From assembly GCF_027497235.1 (NCBI RefSeq), contig NZ_CP114902.1:2865501-2929500 (forward strand): a stretch of DNA of 64,000 nt, read 5' to 3'. Positions 50,553-59,187 of this stretch are shown here, one piece after another. Positions within the stretch are counted from its first letter, which is position 1, and each line of letters opens with the position of its first letter. This DNA comes from Micromonospora sp. WMMD1128 (GTDB taxonomy: Bacteria > Actinomycetota > Actinomycetes > Mycobacteriales > Micromonosporaceae). Made by a program: the position numbers and the translations under genes. The notes below the pieces were generated by a model that saw only the letters and a program-made list of their open reading frames with translations, ran no database searches and was not told the DNA's origin.

Positions 50553-51178
50553 CCGCCCGCGTCGACCACACCGTCACATCCGGCACGTTCTCGCTGGACG
50601 GGCAGACGTTCGACGTGGACAACAACGTCTGGGTGATCGGCGACGACGACGAGTGCGTCGTCGTCGACGCGCCGCACGACGTGGCCGCCATCCGCGCGGT
50701 CGTCGGCGACCGTCGCGTACTCGCGATTCTGGCCACCCACGCCCACGACGACCACGTCCGGGTCGCTCCCGAACTGGCCCGGGCGACCGGCGCGCCGGTG
50801 CTGCTGCACCCGGCGGACCGGGTGCTGTGGGATCAGGTCCACCCGGACACGCCGCCGGACGGCGACCTCGTCGACGGGCAGACCGTCACCGTCGCCGGCA
50901 CCACGCTGCGGGTCCTGCACACGCCCGGCCACAGCCCGGGCGCGTGCAGCCTCCACGCCCCGGAGTTGACCGCGGTCTTCACCGGCGACACGCTCTTCGC
51001 CGGCGGTCCCGGCGCGACCGGCCGCTCCTGGAGCGACTTCGACACCATCGTCGAGTCGATCCGCGCCCGGCTGCTCACTCTGCCGTCGGAGACCGTGGTG
51101 CACACCGGGCACGGCGACGACACCAGCGTCGGCGCGGAGGCGCCGCACCTCGACGAGTGGATCGCCCGGGGTCACTGA
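50549..51178 (+). CDS. MBL-fold metallo-hydrolase (mycothiol thioester hydrolase, probable)
   Basis: A 209-aa metallo-beta-lactamase-fold hydrolase. Zinc ligands are in THAHDDHV (H-x-H-x-D-H), HTPGHSPG, and the later [14 protein letters not shown] and HTGHGDDT motifs, as in glyoxalase II-like enzymes. As it overlaps the S-(hydroxymethyl)mycothiol dehydrogenase gene (GTGA), it probably hydrolyses S-formylmycothiol to formate and free mycothiol. The role is inferred from family and operon context; the domain alone shows a thioesterase-like enzyme. Confidence 0.85.
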   Translation: MTARVDHTVTSGTFSLDGQTFDVDNNVWVIGDDDECVVVDAPHDVAAIRAVVGDRRVLAILATHAHDDHVRVAPELARATGAPVLLHPADRVLWDQVHPDTPPDGDLVDGQTVTVAGTTLRVLHTPGHSPGACSLHAPELTAVFTGDTLFAGGPGATGRSWSDFDTIVESIRARLLTLPSETVVHTGHGDDTSVGAEAPHLDEWIARGH

Positions 51179-51408
51179 ACCGTCCGGCGGTGCTACTGGC
51201 CCGGTCCGACAGTGCCACCGGCCCGGCCCGGTAGCGCCGCCGGGCCGGGCCGCCGTCGTCCGGAGCACCGGTGATCGTCCGCCGGGCAGGTGCGGCATCC
51301 GGACCGGTGCCGCACCGTAACGAAGGGACGGTCGGCTCGCCCCCGCCCGCGGCGTACCCGAAGGAATTCCCTGGCCCGCCCGCGCCCGGCCCGGCGATAC
51401 TCGGCCGC

Positions 51409-52494
51409 GTGCCCGCGACGACCCTGACCGCCGCCCAGTCCGCCGCCCTGCGGCACGTGCGCGACGTCGCGCTGCGGGACCGCCCGGCCGCGCTCGCCGT
51501 GATCGCGGCACACCTCGCCGACGCCGGCGCCGTCGTCCGGGGCGAGGAGGTCGTCGCGGCGGTGACCGGGTACGGCCGGCTGACCGTCAACTTCCACCCC
51601 GACCGGCTGCTGCGCGACGGCCGTACCGTGGTCGAGGCGCTCGACGCCGAGGGTGTCTACCGCAGCCAGTTCGAAACCGGCATCGGCAACGGCGGACTGA
51701 CCGCGTATCCCGGCGGGGACCGGGACGTCTGGGAGGAGGCGATGTTCGGCGGCGCGTACCAGCGTCCGGGTGTGCTACCCGCGGAGCGTCCGAAGTACGG
51801 CGGCCTGAACCTGCTCGACCATCCCGACGGCGCCTGCCCCCGGTTCGGCTCCTGCCACCTGCGGCTGCGCCCGGAGGTCCTGGCCCGGACGACGTTCACC
51901 TTCGGCGACAGCCACCTCCGGCCGACCGAGGTCGGCACCGCCACCGCCTTCGAGCCGGTTCTCGCCGCGCTGCTCACCTCCACCGCCGACACCGGCGTCA
52001 GCCTGGGCGTGTCCAAGATGGACACCGGCATCCTGCTGCGGACGCTGCTGTCGCGCCGGGAGCGCGCATCGGAGCGGGCCGGCCGCGCGCTCGACGACTA
52101 CATCGAGGCGCAGGTGCACGGTGAGGTCCGCCTCGCCCGCGACGTCGTGGCGGTGGTGGTCGACCCGTCGTTCCGCGACACCGACGTGGGACGCCGCCTC
52201 GTCGGGATCGCTGGCCGGCACGGCTTCGCGTTGCGCTGGCACGCCGGGTTCGAGCTGCCCGTCGACGGCGTCGACGCCGATTTCCGCGGACCGGACATCC
52301 CGCCGCTGGCCGCCCGCGTGCACGCCGAGTTCGGCCGGCCGGGGGAGCCGCTGTACGCGGCGTTGATCGGCCGCGCCGCCGCCTCCCTGGCCCGCGAGCC
52401 GCAGCGTTGGGCCGACCGCGGGCCGGCCGAGTTGACCTGGCAACACCTCAAGCAACTCTGGCACGTCCTGGTGCGGTTCGGCGGTCCGACCTGA
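51409..52494 (+). CDS. DUF3626 domain protein
   Basis: A 361-aa protein of the DUF3626 family, marked by TVNFHPDRLLRDGRTVVEAL, YRSQFETGIGNGGLTAYPGGDRDVWE, KYGGLNLLDHPDGACPRFGSCHLRL and EAQVHGEVRLARDV. NFHPDR and DGACPRFGSCHL are conserved patches that suggest a catalytic or nucleotide-handling site; family members are uncharacterised but are sometimes found with toxins. GTG 51409 is chosen as just before the first conserved helix. The 51179-51408 region before it holds no gene. Confidence 0.85.
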   Translation: MPATTLTAAQSAALRHVRDVALRDRPAALAVIAAHLADAGAVVRGEEVVAAVTGYGRLTVNFHPDRLLRDGRTVVEALDAEGVYRSQFETGIGNGGLTAYPGGDRDVWEEAMFGGAYQRPGVLPAERPKYGGLNLLDHPDGACPRFGSCHLRLRPEVLARTTFTFGDSHLRPTEVGTATAFEPVLAALLTSTADTGVSLGVSKMDTGILLRTLLSRRERASERAGRALDDYIEAQVHGEVRLARDVVAVVVDPSFRDTDVGRRLVGIAGRHGFALRWHAGFELPVDGVDADFRGPDIPPLAARVHAEFGRPGEPLYAALIGRAAASLAREPQRWADRGPAELTWQHLKQLWHVLVRFGGPT

Positions 52495-52703
52495 TCGTCC
52501 CTTTTGTCGGAGTGACGCGCCCGGTGTCCGTTGCTGCGGGTGACCTGGACCGCAGCTCGCGCCTAGACCGACATAACCGGAATGACCGACACACCGGGCT
52601 GGTTGAGTCCCCCGTACCGTCGGCATCCAAACCCGTGCCGCCGGTCGACCCCCGAGGGGCGCTCACCCCGGAGCGCGTCGTAACGATCGAAAGGGCAACC
52701 ATC

Positions 52704-53429
52704 GTGAAGCAGCACGTCGCTCGATGGCTCCCCGCCATCGCGAAGACCGCCGCCGAGAAAACCAGCGGCATCACCCGCAACCGTCGGGCCGTACTCACCG
52801 TCGCCGGCGTGACCGCCCTGGGCGGGCTCGCCTACGGCCCCACCGCCGTCGCCGCCCCGGTGACAAGCGGACCGCACGCCGGCGCCGTGGCCGCCATCGA
52901 CCTGGCCACCGGTAGGAAGTCCGGCACCGAGGTGGCGAAGTCCGGCCTGACCACCGGCAGCGACAAGGTGCCGACCAAGGCCGACCGGCCGAGCCGGGAC
53001 ACGCTCATGCCGCACGGCGTCGAGGGCGCCCAGTCGCGCATCCCGCTCGACGACGCGCAGGTCGAGAATGCCAAGGCCATCGTCGAGGCGGCCAAGGACA
53101 CCGGCGTGGGGGAGCGGGGCGCCGTCATCGGCGTCGCCACCTCACTCCAGGAGTCGAAGCTGTACAACCTGGGTCACCTCGGCAGCTACAACGACCACGA
53201 CTCGGAGGGCCTGTTCCAGCAGCGTCCGTCGTCCGGTTGGGGCACGTCCGAGCAGATCACCGATCCGGAGTACGCCAGCAAGGCGTTCTTCGGCGCGCTG
53301 AAGAACATCGGTGGCTGGCGGGACCTGCCGCTGACCAGCGCGGCGCAGACGGTCCAGGTGTCCGCCTACCCGTACGCGTACGCGCAGTGGGAGGAGCAGG
53401 CGGCGGACATCGTGCAGCAGCTCTGGTGA
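52704..53429 (+). CDS. Exported protein with QESKL domain (transglycosylase-like?)
   Basis: A 241-aa exported protein. A long basic leader (1-32) precedes the hydrophobic run AVLTVAGVTALGGLAYGPTAVAAP. A linker follows, then a conserved domain of about 120 residues: AKAIVEAAKDTG, GVATSLQESKLYNLGHLG, NDHDSEGLFQQRPSSGWG, QITDPEYASKAFFGAL and AQTVQVSAYPYAYAQWE. The Glu in QESKL and the GLFQQRPSSGWG loop recall lysozyme-like/transglycosylase active sites. A paralog is encoded at 53973-54530. The GTG at 52704 has GAAAGGG 8 nt upstream. Confidence 0.75.
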   Translation: MKQHVARWLPAIAKTAAEKTSGITRNRRAVLTVAGVTALGGLAYGPTAVAAPVTSGPHAGAVAAIDLATGRKSGTEVAKSGLTTGSDKVPTKADRPSRDTLMPHGVEGAQSRIPLDDAQVENAKAIVEAAKDTGVGERGAVIGVATSLQESKLYNLGHLGSYNDHDSEGLFQQRPSSGWGTSEQITDPEYASKAFFGALKNIGGWRDLPLTSAAQTVQVSAYPYAYAQWEEQAADIVQQLW

Positions 53430-53440
53430 CACCGTCACCC

Positions 53441-53478
53441 CCGACCGGCCGGCCCCGCTTCCGGGGCCGGCCGGTCGG
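53441..53478 (+). terminator. Intrinsic terminator
   Basis: A perfect 16-bp stem CCGACCGGCCGGCCCC (53441-53456) with GGGGCCGGCCGGTCGG (53463-53478), loop GCTTCC, then CTTT. It lies 11 nt after the stop of the exported-protein gene. Confidence 0.9.
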
Positions 53479-53972
53479 CTTTCCCCGGTCGGGCGTGCCC
53501 GCCCCGAGCCGGGACATTTGGCATGTGCGGGACATTCAGGCCGGTGTGCCCAATGGGCTGATACACCTGTCGCTGTCCCAGTCCCGGCGCGGAGCGCTGA
53601 TACACCCACGACCTTCCACTCATGGCCCGGCGAAAGCGCGGGTGGAACGGTGTGGGCGTCTTCGTGTGCGGGTGGGTGGGGTGTCCGGTTCGGGGGTGGT
53701 GGGTGGCACTCTGGCGGCGGAATCGTCGCGGGGGTGGGGGCGTTGTAACGCGGTGAACGACCGAGGAAGGCCGGCGCGCCCATGCCGCGCGGCCGACCCC
53801 GCCCCCGGGAATGACGGTGGGTAGCCGGTCGTTACACAGTCACTCCGGCCCACCCGCGCCCCGCCCCGCGAAGGCCGCCGGAACCCCCGAACTTTGAGCG
53901 CCTGACGGTGCTCGCCCGCGCGCCGACCACCCCCGCTCGGCGTGTGTGTCGACCCCCGGAATGGAGCCCCCC
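53479..53972. other. Long leader region of the second exported-protein gene
   Basis: These 494 nt contain no gene I can support. There is an 11-bp direct repeat GCTGATACACC at 53557-53567 and 53596-53606. Further on, GTTGTAACGCGGTGAACGACC (around 53738) and CCGGTCGTTACACAG (around 53826) can pair partly. The size and the paired segments suggest a regulatory leader, but it does not match a riboswitch class I can recognise with confidence. Confidence 0.35.
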
Positions 53973-54530
53973 ATGAACACGATTCTGCGTAAGAGTGTCC
54001 TGGGTATCGCTGGTCTGGCGTTCACCGGTGGTGTGTTCGCCGGTCCGATCGCCGCCCACGCCGACACCCCCACCCACACCGGTAAGCCCGTCACCGCCAC
54101 GGCCGTGGTGCAGGCCGAGGGCAAGCAGTCGACTATCGACCTGAACGGTGAGCAGACCGCCAACGTCAAGGCGATCATCGCCGCGACGAAGAAGGCGGGC
54201 CTGCCCGAGCGGGCGGCGGTCATCTCCATCGCCACCAGCTTGCAGGAGTCGAAGTTGGAGAACCTGGGTCACCTGGGCGACACCAACGACCACGACTCGC
54301 TGGGTCTGTTCCAGCAGCGTCCGTCGAGCGGTTGGGGTAGCCCGGAGCAGATCACCGACCCCGAATACTCGACGCTGGCGTTCCTGAAGGGCCTGAAGCA
54401 GGTTGACGGCTGGCAGGACATGCCGCTGACCGAGGCCGCGCAGACCGTCCAGGTGAGCGCCTACCCCGACGCCTACGCCCAGTGGGAGAACCAGGCCACC
54501 GACCTCGTCACCCAGCACTGGAACAAGTAA
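53973..54530 (+). CDS. Secreted protein with QESKL domain, paralog of the preceding gene
   Basis: A 185-aa secreted protein. The signal peptide ends at AHADTP (about 29). The mature domain repeats the paralog closely: ISIATSLQESKLENLGHLG, NDHDSLGLFQQRPSSGWG, EQITDPEYSTLAFLKGL, AQTVQVSAYPDAYAQWE. The shared Glu and the GLFQQRPSSGWG loop suggest a lysozyme-like enzyme or peptidoglycan-binding factor. The ATG at 53973 follows GGAG. The codon use, relatively rich in GGT and CTG, is typical of a well-expressed gene. Confidence 0.75.
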   Translation: MNTILRKSVLGIAGLAFTGGVFAGPIAAHADTPTHTGKPVTATAVVQAEGKQSTIDLNGEQTANVKAIIAATKKAGLPERAAVISIATSLQESKLENLGHLGDTNDHDSLGLFQQRPSSGWGSPEQITDPEYSTLAFLKGLKQVDGWQDMPLTEAAQTVQVSAYPDAYAQWENQATDLVTQHWNK

Positions 54531-54538
54531 CGGATACC

Positions 54539-54573
54539 CGAGAGCCGGCACCCGCCCAGGGTGCCGGCTCTCG
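54539..54573 (+). terminator. Intrinsic terminator
   Basis: A perfect 15-bp stem CGAGAGCCGGCACCC (54539-54553) with GGGTGCCGGCTCTCG (54559-54573) and 5-nt loop, 9 nt after the stop. It ends the second exported-protein transcript. Confidence 0.9.
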
Positions 54574-54584
54574 TGCTACCGCTT

Positions 54585-54641
54585 GTGTTAAGCGGGGCCC
54601 CTTCCTCTACCGGAGGCGTTAACGGGGGCCCCCGCCTTGCG
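54585..54641. repeat. GGGGCCCC/GTTAA palindromic repeat, copy 4
   Basis: GTGTTAAGCGGGGCCCCTTCC, TCTACCGGAG, then GCGTTAACGGGGGCCCCCGCC. It overlaps the last codons of the DHA2 exporter, whose tail GAPVNASGRGRGPA is encoded by the repeat. Confidence 0.85.
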
Positions 54642-56099
54642 TGCGGAGCGGTGGCCGGCGACGATGTCGGTTACGGCGACGGCCAGGGCCAGCACGATGA
54701 TTCCGGCGGCCAGCAGCAGCGAGTGCCGGAACGCCAGCCCCCAGTCGTTTTGATTCTGCGCCAGCGTCGAGAAGAACAGCGCGCCGACCGCCGCGATGCC
54801 GGCGGCGGTGCCGATCCGCTGCCCGGTCTGGAGCATGCCGGCGCCGCTGCCGGCCATCGGCACCGGCACCTCGGAGAGCGTGAGCGTCTGGTTGGGGGCG
54901 ATCACCAGACCGCTGCCCAGCCCGGCGACGAGCAGCGGCAGCGCGGTCCGCAGCGGCACGTTCTGGTGCGACCCACCGGTCAGCACCAGGTCGGTCGCGA
55001 CCAGCCCGACCACCACGGCGAGCAGTCCGATCGCGACCAGTGGCCGACCGTACCGGGTGACGACCCGGCCGCCGAGCGCGGACGCGAGCGCCGAGCCGAG
55101 CGCGAACGGGGTGATCGCCACGCCGGCCACCAGCGCGCTGTAGCCCAGGCCGATCTGGAGGTAGAGGGTGAAGATGAAGAAGATGGCGGTGAACCCGGCG
55201 AAGTAGATCAGCCCGATCAGGGAACCGAGGACGTACGAGCGCAGCCCGAACAGCCGCAGGTCGAACAGGGGTGTGGCCTGCCGGGCGAACCGGCGTTCCC
55301 AGAACGCGAAGCCGGCCAGCAGCAGCAGGCCCAGCGGGATCAGCAGCCACTTGGCCGAACCCTGCCACTGCTCCCGCTGCACCAGCGGCAGCAGGATCAC
55401 GGTGACCCCGGTGCCGAGCAGCAGCACGCCCACCGGGTCGAGCCGGTGCCGGTGGGGCTGCCCTTCGGGGCGGCCCGGCACCAGCCGCCAGCCGAGCACC
55501 ATCGCCACGATGCCGACCGGGATGTTCACGAAGAACACCCACCGCCAGCCGTGCTCCTCGCCGCCGAGTTGGATGAGCAGCCCGCCCAGCAGCGGTCCGA
55601 CCGCGGTGGAGATGCCGATGGTGGCGCCGAGCAGGCCGAAGGCGCGACCCCGGTCCGCGCCCCGGAACAGCTGCTGGATCATGCCGCTGACCTGTGGGTT
55701 CACGATGCCTGCGGCGGCGCCCTGGACGAGTCGGGCGATGATCAGCCAGGTCGACGAGGTGGCCAGGCCGGCCAGCGCGCTGGTGAGCGTGAACAGGCCC
55801 ACCCCGACCACGAACGCGGTCCGCCGGCCGCGCGCGTCGCCCAACCGTCCGGCCGGCACCAGCACCAGGCCGAACGTCAACGCGTACCCGGACAGCACCC
55901 ACTGCAGGTCGCTCGGGGTGGCGTCGAGCGCCCGGTCGATCGACGGTACGGCGACGTTGACGATGCTGACGTCGAGCAGCGTCATGAACGCCGCGACCAG
56001 GCCGACGCTCAGCGCCTGCCAGCGGCGCCGGTTGTCGTACCCGGCCTCCGGCGACCGGTCGCCGCTCATCGTGCCGTCCACAGACCGTCGATCACGCAT
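54588..56099 (-). CDS. DHA2-family MFS drug exporter (14 TM, EmrB/QacA type)
   Basis: A 503-aa drug:H+ antiporter-like permease with about 14 helices. The DHA2 marks are LLDVSIVNVAVPSIDRAL, WVLSGYALTFGLVLVPAGRLGD, GRRTAFVVGVGLFTLTSALAG, and RLVQGAAAGIVNPQVSGMI with the motif-C GLLGATIGISTAVGPLLGGLL. It probably exports hydrophobic drugs or a metabolite. The final 14-16 codons come from the GGGGCCCC/GTTAA repeat, so the original C-terminus was probably replaced. ATG 56099 is used; MSGDRS at 56069 is an alternative. Confidence 0.85.
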   Translation of the reverse strand: MRDRRSVDGTMSGDRSPEAGYDNRRRWQALSVGLVAAFMTLLDVSIVNVAVPSIDRALDATPSDLQWVLSGYALTFGLVLVPAGRLGDARGRRTAFVVGVGLFTLTSALAGLATSSTWLIIARLVQGAAAGIVNPQVSGMIQQLFRGADRGRAFGLLGATIGISTAVGPLLGGLLIQLGGEEHGWRWVFFVNIPVGIVAMVLGWRLVPGRPEGQPHRHRLDPVGVLLLGTGVTVILLPLVQREQWQGSAKWLLIPLGLLLLAGFAFWERRFARQATPLFDLRLFGLRSYVLGSLIGLIYFAGFTAIFFIFTLYLQIGLGYSALVAGVAITPFALGSALASALGGRVVTRYGRPLVAIGLLAVVVGLVATDLVLTGGSHQNVPLRTALPLLVAGLGSGLVIAPNQTLTLSEVPVPMAGSGAGMLQTGQRIGTAAGIAAVGALFFSTLAQNQNDWGLAFRHSLLLAAGIIVLALAVAVTDIVAGHRSARKAGAPVNASGRGRGPA

Positions 56100-56140
56100 C
56101 CCCGATCGCTACCCGGACCCCGGAGGGGCAAACGACATGA

Positions 56141-56377
56141 TCAGGCCGTCTGACGCGCACACCAACGGGGCCCGAAGTCCAGGCCCGACATCGGCGAGTC
56201 CTCCCGGTGCAGCAGCCCCCGCTCGGTGAGCGAGTGCAACGGCTCGTGCACCTCTTCCTCGGTCATCCCGGTCTCCTCGGCGATCAGGTCCGGGTAGGGG
56301 ACGTGTCCCCGTACCTCCAGGGCGGTGACCGCCTGGTACACCCGTTCCTCGGCCGCGGACAGCTGGACCTGAGGCAT
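56141..56377 (-). CDS. Small winged-helix protein
   Basis: A 78-aa protein: VQLSAAEERVYQAVTALEVRGHVPYPDLIAEETGMTEEEVHEPLHSLTERGLLHRED reads as a single winged-helix domain (helix-turn-helix with wing at the C-terminus), similar to small actinobacterial DNA-binding proteins. A strong GAGGAGGGAAG precedes the ATG at 56377. The target is unknown. It is divergent from the geranylgeranyl-reductase-like gene (138-nt gap) and may regulate it. Confidence 0.75.
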   Translation of the reverse strand: MPQVQLSAAEERVYQAVTALEVRGHVPYPDLIAEETGMTEEEVHEPLHSLTERGLLHREDSPMSGLDFGPRWCARQTA

Positions 56378-56515
56378 GGCTTCCCTCCTCGCCGGTGGGC
56401 CGCCCGACCCGCGGACGGCCGGCGACCGGCGGTTACCCGGGCGGACGGCGATGATGCCCACCCGAACGAGGGTCGTCGCGGGCGTGGCGACGTACCGGTG
56501 CCCTAGGCTGCACGC

Positions 56516-57652
56516 GTGATCATCTGGGACCTCGTGGTGGTCGGTGGTGGGCCCGCCGGACTCTCCGCCGCGCACGCCGCGGCCCGGGCCGGCGTGCGCA
56601 CGCTCGTGGTCGAGCGGGCCACCCATCCTCGGTACAAGACCTGCGGCGGCGGCCTGATCGGCACCTCGCTCGCCGAGGTCGGCGACCTGATCGAGGTGCC
56701 GGCCCAGGACCGCACCGACCGGGTCACGTTCACCCGCGACGGGCGGCGGGCGTTCACCCGCCGCAACGGCACGCCGCTGGTGACCATGATCCGCCGGGAG
56801 GAGCTGGACGACCGGCTGCGCGCCGCCGCGGTCGCCGCCGGTGCGCAGGTCCGCGAGGGCGTCGCGGTCCGCGCGGTGGAGCAGGACCCCGACGAGGTAC
56901 GCCTGCGGCTGGCCGACGGCGAGGTGGTACGCGCCCGGACCGTGGTGGGCGCCGACGGCTCCTCCGGCGTGACCGCCCGCCACGTGGGGGTGCGTTTCCG
57001 CCAGGTCGACCTGGGGCTGGAACTGGAGCTGCCGGTGTCCGCCGCCGAACGGGACCGGTGGCGGGGTCGGGTGCTCATCGACTGGGGGCCGGTCCCCGGC
57101 TCGTACGCCTGGGTCTTCCCGAAGGGCGACCGGCTCACCGTGGGTGTCATCGCCACCCGCGGCGAGGGTGAGCGGACCCGGGCCTACCTGCGGGACTTCG
57201 TGGCCCGGCTGGGGCTGGCCGGGATCGACCCGGAGCACGACTCCGGCCACCTCACCCGCTGCCGGGCCGAGGACTCCCCGCTGCGCCACGGCCGGGTGCT
57301 CGTCGCCGGCGACGCGGCCGGCCTGCTGGAGCCGTGGAGCCGGGAGGGGATCAGCTACGCGCTGCGCTCCGGCCGGCTGGCCGGCGCGGCGGTCGCCGGC
57401 GGGGATCTCGACGCCTACGGTCGCGAGGTCGAGGCGCGGCTGACGCCGGAGATGCGGGCCGGGCACCGGCTGTTGGACGTCTTCGAACGGCGGCCGGACG
57501 TGTTCCACGCCGTCCTGGCCAGCCCGCCCGGCTGGCGGATGTTCGTCCGGTTCTGCCAGGGGAAGGCCAGCTTCGCCGAGGCCCTGCACCGGCGGCCGGT
57601 GCGGGCCGGGTTGGCGCTCGTCGACCGGCTGCCCCCGGTCAGGGCACGATGA
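56516..57652 (+). CDS. Geranylgeranyl reductase family FAD oxidoreductase
   Basis: A 378-aa flavoprotein. The FAD fold LVVVGGGPAGLSAAHAAARAG opens the protein, followed by ERATHPRYKTCGGGLIG, the GG-reductase signature (Y-K-x-C-G-G-G). VVGADGSSGVTARHVG and VLVAGDAAGLLEPWSREGISYALRSGRLAG complete the pattern. The family reduces isoprenoid double bonds (geranylgeranyl groups, menaquinone side chains or archaeal-like lipids). In actinobacteria many members act on menaquinone or unknown lipids; the substrate here is not determined. The start is GTG at 56516. Confidence 0.9.
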   Translation: MIIWDLVVVGGGPAGLSAAHAAARAGVRTLVVERATHPRYKTCGGGLIGTSLAEVGDLIEVPAQDRTDRVTFTRDGRRAFTRRNGTPLVTMIRREELDDRLRAAAVAAGAQVREGVAVRAVEQDPDEVRLRLADGEVVRARTVVGADGSSGVTARHVGVRFRQVDLGLELELPVSAAERDRWRGRVLIDWGPVPGSYAWVFPKGDRLTVGVIATRGEGERTRAYLRDFVARLGLAGIDPEHDSGHLTRCRAEDSPLRHGRVLVAGDAAGLLEPWSREGISYALRSGRLAGAAVAGGDLDAYGREVEARLTPEMRAGHRLLDVFERRPDVFHAVLASPPGWRMFVRFCQGKASFAEALHRRPVRAGLALVDRLPPVRAR

Positions 57653-58673
57653 CCGCCCGCCCGTGGATGTCGCCCCGGCGCAGCGCCTCGTACGCCTCGG
57701 GCGCCTCGGCCAGCGGGAACGTCCGCACGTCGGCGTGCAGCCGCCCGGCCCGGCCCAATGCGATCACCTCCTGGAGTTCGGCCCGGGTGCCCCAGAACGG
57801 CACCACCACGCCGGTCTCCAGCGGCACCGGGGGCGGCTCGTCGGCGACCGGCCGGACCGGCAGCGTCCCACCGGCCAGTCCGACCAGCAACAGCTGACCG
57901 CCGGTCGCGACGACCTGCCGGGCGGTGTCCAGGGTGGGTTGCGCGCCGACGAAGTCGAGCACCACGTCCGCGCCGTCCGGCGGCGGCCCGACCAGCTCAC
58001 GGATCGTCGCCACGGCGTCCGGGCCGGCCTGCACCACGTGGTGCGCGCCGAGGCGGCCGGCCAGGTCCAGCGCCGCGACGCTGGTGTCCACCGCGACGAT
58101 CCGCACCGCGGTGGTGGCCACCAGGATCTGCACCGCCATGTGCCCCAGCCCGCCGATGCCGATGACCACGCAGGTGGTGCCGGGCCGCAGCCGGGGCCGG
58201 GCCAGCTCCACCGCGTGGTACGGGGTGAGCCCGGCGTCGGTCAGCGGGGCGGCCTGGGTCAGGTCCATGTCACCCACGTGCAGCAGCCGGGACGCCGGCA
58301 CCACCACGTGCTCGGCGAGCCCGCCGTCACGGCTGAGGCCGATGCCGCCGACCGGGACGACCCGGCAGCGGTTCTCCTCGCCGCGCAGGCAGGCCCGGCA
58401 CCGGCCGCAGCCGATGATCCCGTAGACCGCGGCCCGGTCCCCGGACGACCAGCCGTCCACGCCGGGTCCGGCGGTCTCCACCGTGCCGGCGATCTCGTGG
58501 CCGAGCGTCATCGGGGTGGGGAACATCCCCGCCTCCGCGTCGAGGATGTGCAGGTCCGAGTGGCAGGCGCCGACCGCGCCGACCCGCAGCAGCACCTCAC
58601 CGGGGCCGGCCTCCGGAGTGGGCGTCTCGGTCAGCTCCAGCACCCCGGGGGCGGTCATCCGTACCGCGCGCAT
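57639..58673 (-). CDS. Zinc-dependent alcohol dehydrogenase (MDR)
   Basis: A 344-aa medium-chain dehydrogenase. Catalytic zinc ligands lie in VGAVGACHSDLHILDAE and TLGHEIAG, structural zinc Cys in CGRCRACLRGEENRC, and the cofactor site is VVIGIGGLGHMAVQILVA. It resembles the short NAD(P)-dependent ADHs of the AdhP/Rv-type group and should interconvert an alcohol and an aldehyde. The ATG at 58673 begins MRAVRMTAPGVLELTE, the canonical start of the family. It overlaps the convergent geranylgeranyl-reductase-like gene by 14 nt. Confidence 0.9.
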   Translation of the reverse strand: MRAVRMTAPGVLELTETPTPEAGPGEVLLRVGAVGACHSDLHILDAEAGMFPTPMTLGHEIAGTVETAGPGVDGWSSGDRAAVYGIIGCGRCRACLRGEENRCRVVPVGGIGLSRDGGLAEHVVVPASRLLHVGDMDLTQAAPLTDAGLTPYHAVELARPRLRPGTTCVVIGIGGLGHMAVQILVATTAVRIVAVDTSVAALDLAGRLGAHHVVQAGPDAVATIRELVGPPPDGADVVLDFVGAQPTLDTARQVVATGGQLLLVGLAGGTLPVRPVADEPPPVPLETGVVVPFWGTRAELQEVIALGRAGRLHADVRTFPLAEAPEAYEALRRGDIHGRAVIVP

Positions 58674-58861
58674 CGCGTCGCCTCCCACCTCGTCGCCCGC
58701 AGTCGTCGCGCCGGCATACCCGTGCCGCCGCCGTTGATGCCGCGCCGCTCCATCCGGCCCGCGAGTGGAGCACGGTGGCCGTCTTCGGTCGGTCTTGACG
58801 TCCATACCGTTCCACCGAGCGCAGGATGGCTGTCCTCGCGCGCGTGGCGCACAATGCGGGC

Positions 58862-59047
58862 ATGAGCGAGCCGGTCGAGTCGTTCACCGACGAGGAGTAC
58901 GCGTTCCTGCGGCATGTCCGCTTCGGCGAGTTGCCACCGCGGGTACGCCCCGAGGAGCGCGCGGCGTCCACCGAGACGGACAGCCGCCCGGACCGGCCGG
59001 ACCCGACCGGCGGCGAGTCGGAGTGGCACCTGCGCGCCGGCGGCTGA
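58862..59047 (+). CDS. Small conserved hypothetical protein
   Basis: A 61-aa protein MSEPVESFTDEEYAFLRHVRFGELPPRV..., a helix followed by an acidic/basic disordered tail DRPDPTGGESEWHLRAGG. It resembles short proteins common in Micromonosporaceae, with a recurring FTDEEYAFLRHVRFG segment, but no function is known. The ATG at 58862 is preferred to 58826 because the sequence then begins directly before the helix. It is divergent from the alcohol dehydrogenase by 188 nt. Confidence 0.6.
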   Translation: MSEPVESFTDEEYAFLRHVRFGELPPRVRPEERAASTETDSRPDRPDPTGGESEWHLRAGG

Positions 59048-59122
59048 CCCTCAGCCAATGCCGTTCCATCCGTGACAGGGCCGCCTTGATCTTGGCGCGC
59101 AGGCCATCCCTGATCTCGCCAC

Positions 59123-59172
59123 AGATCTTGGAAGCTCCCGGCCCCTCCAGGGGCCCTCTCTTTCCAAGATCT
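59123..59172. repeat. AGATCTTGGAA inverted repeat with inner hairpin
   Basis: Arms AGATCTTGGAA (59123-59133) and TTCCAAGATCT (59162-59172) are perfectly complementary; inside, GGCCCC (59140-59145) pairs with GGGGCC (59150-59155). A bulged stem of this shape would work as a terminator for the small gene ending at 59047. Confidence 0.8.
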
Positions 59173-59187
59173 CCACTCGGTCGCGTC

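Noticed and set aside
53738..53840. c-di-AMP (ydaO) riboswitch before the secreted-protein gene
   Set aside because: Some complementary segments exist, but the conserved sequence blocks of that class are not recognisable by eye.
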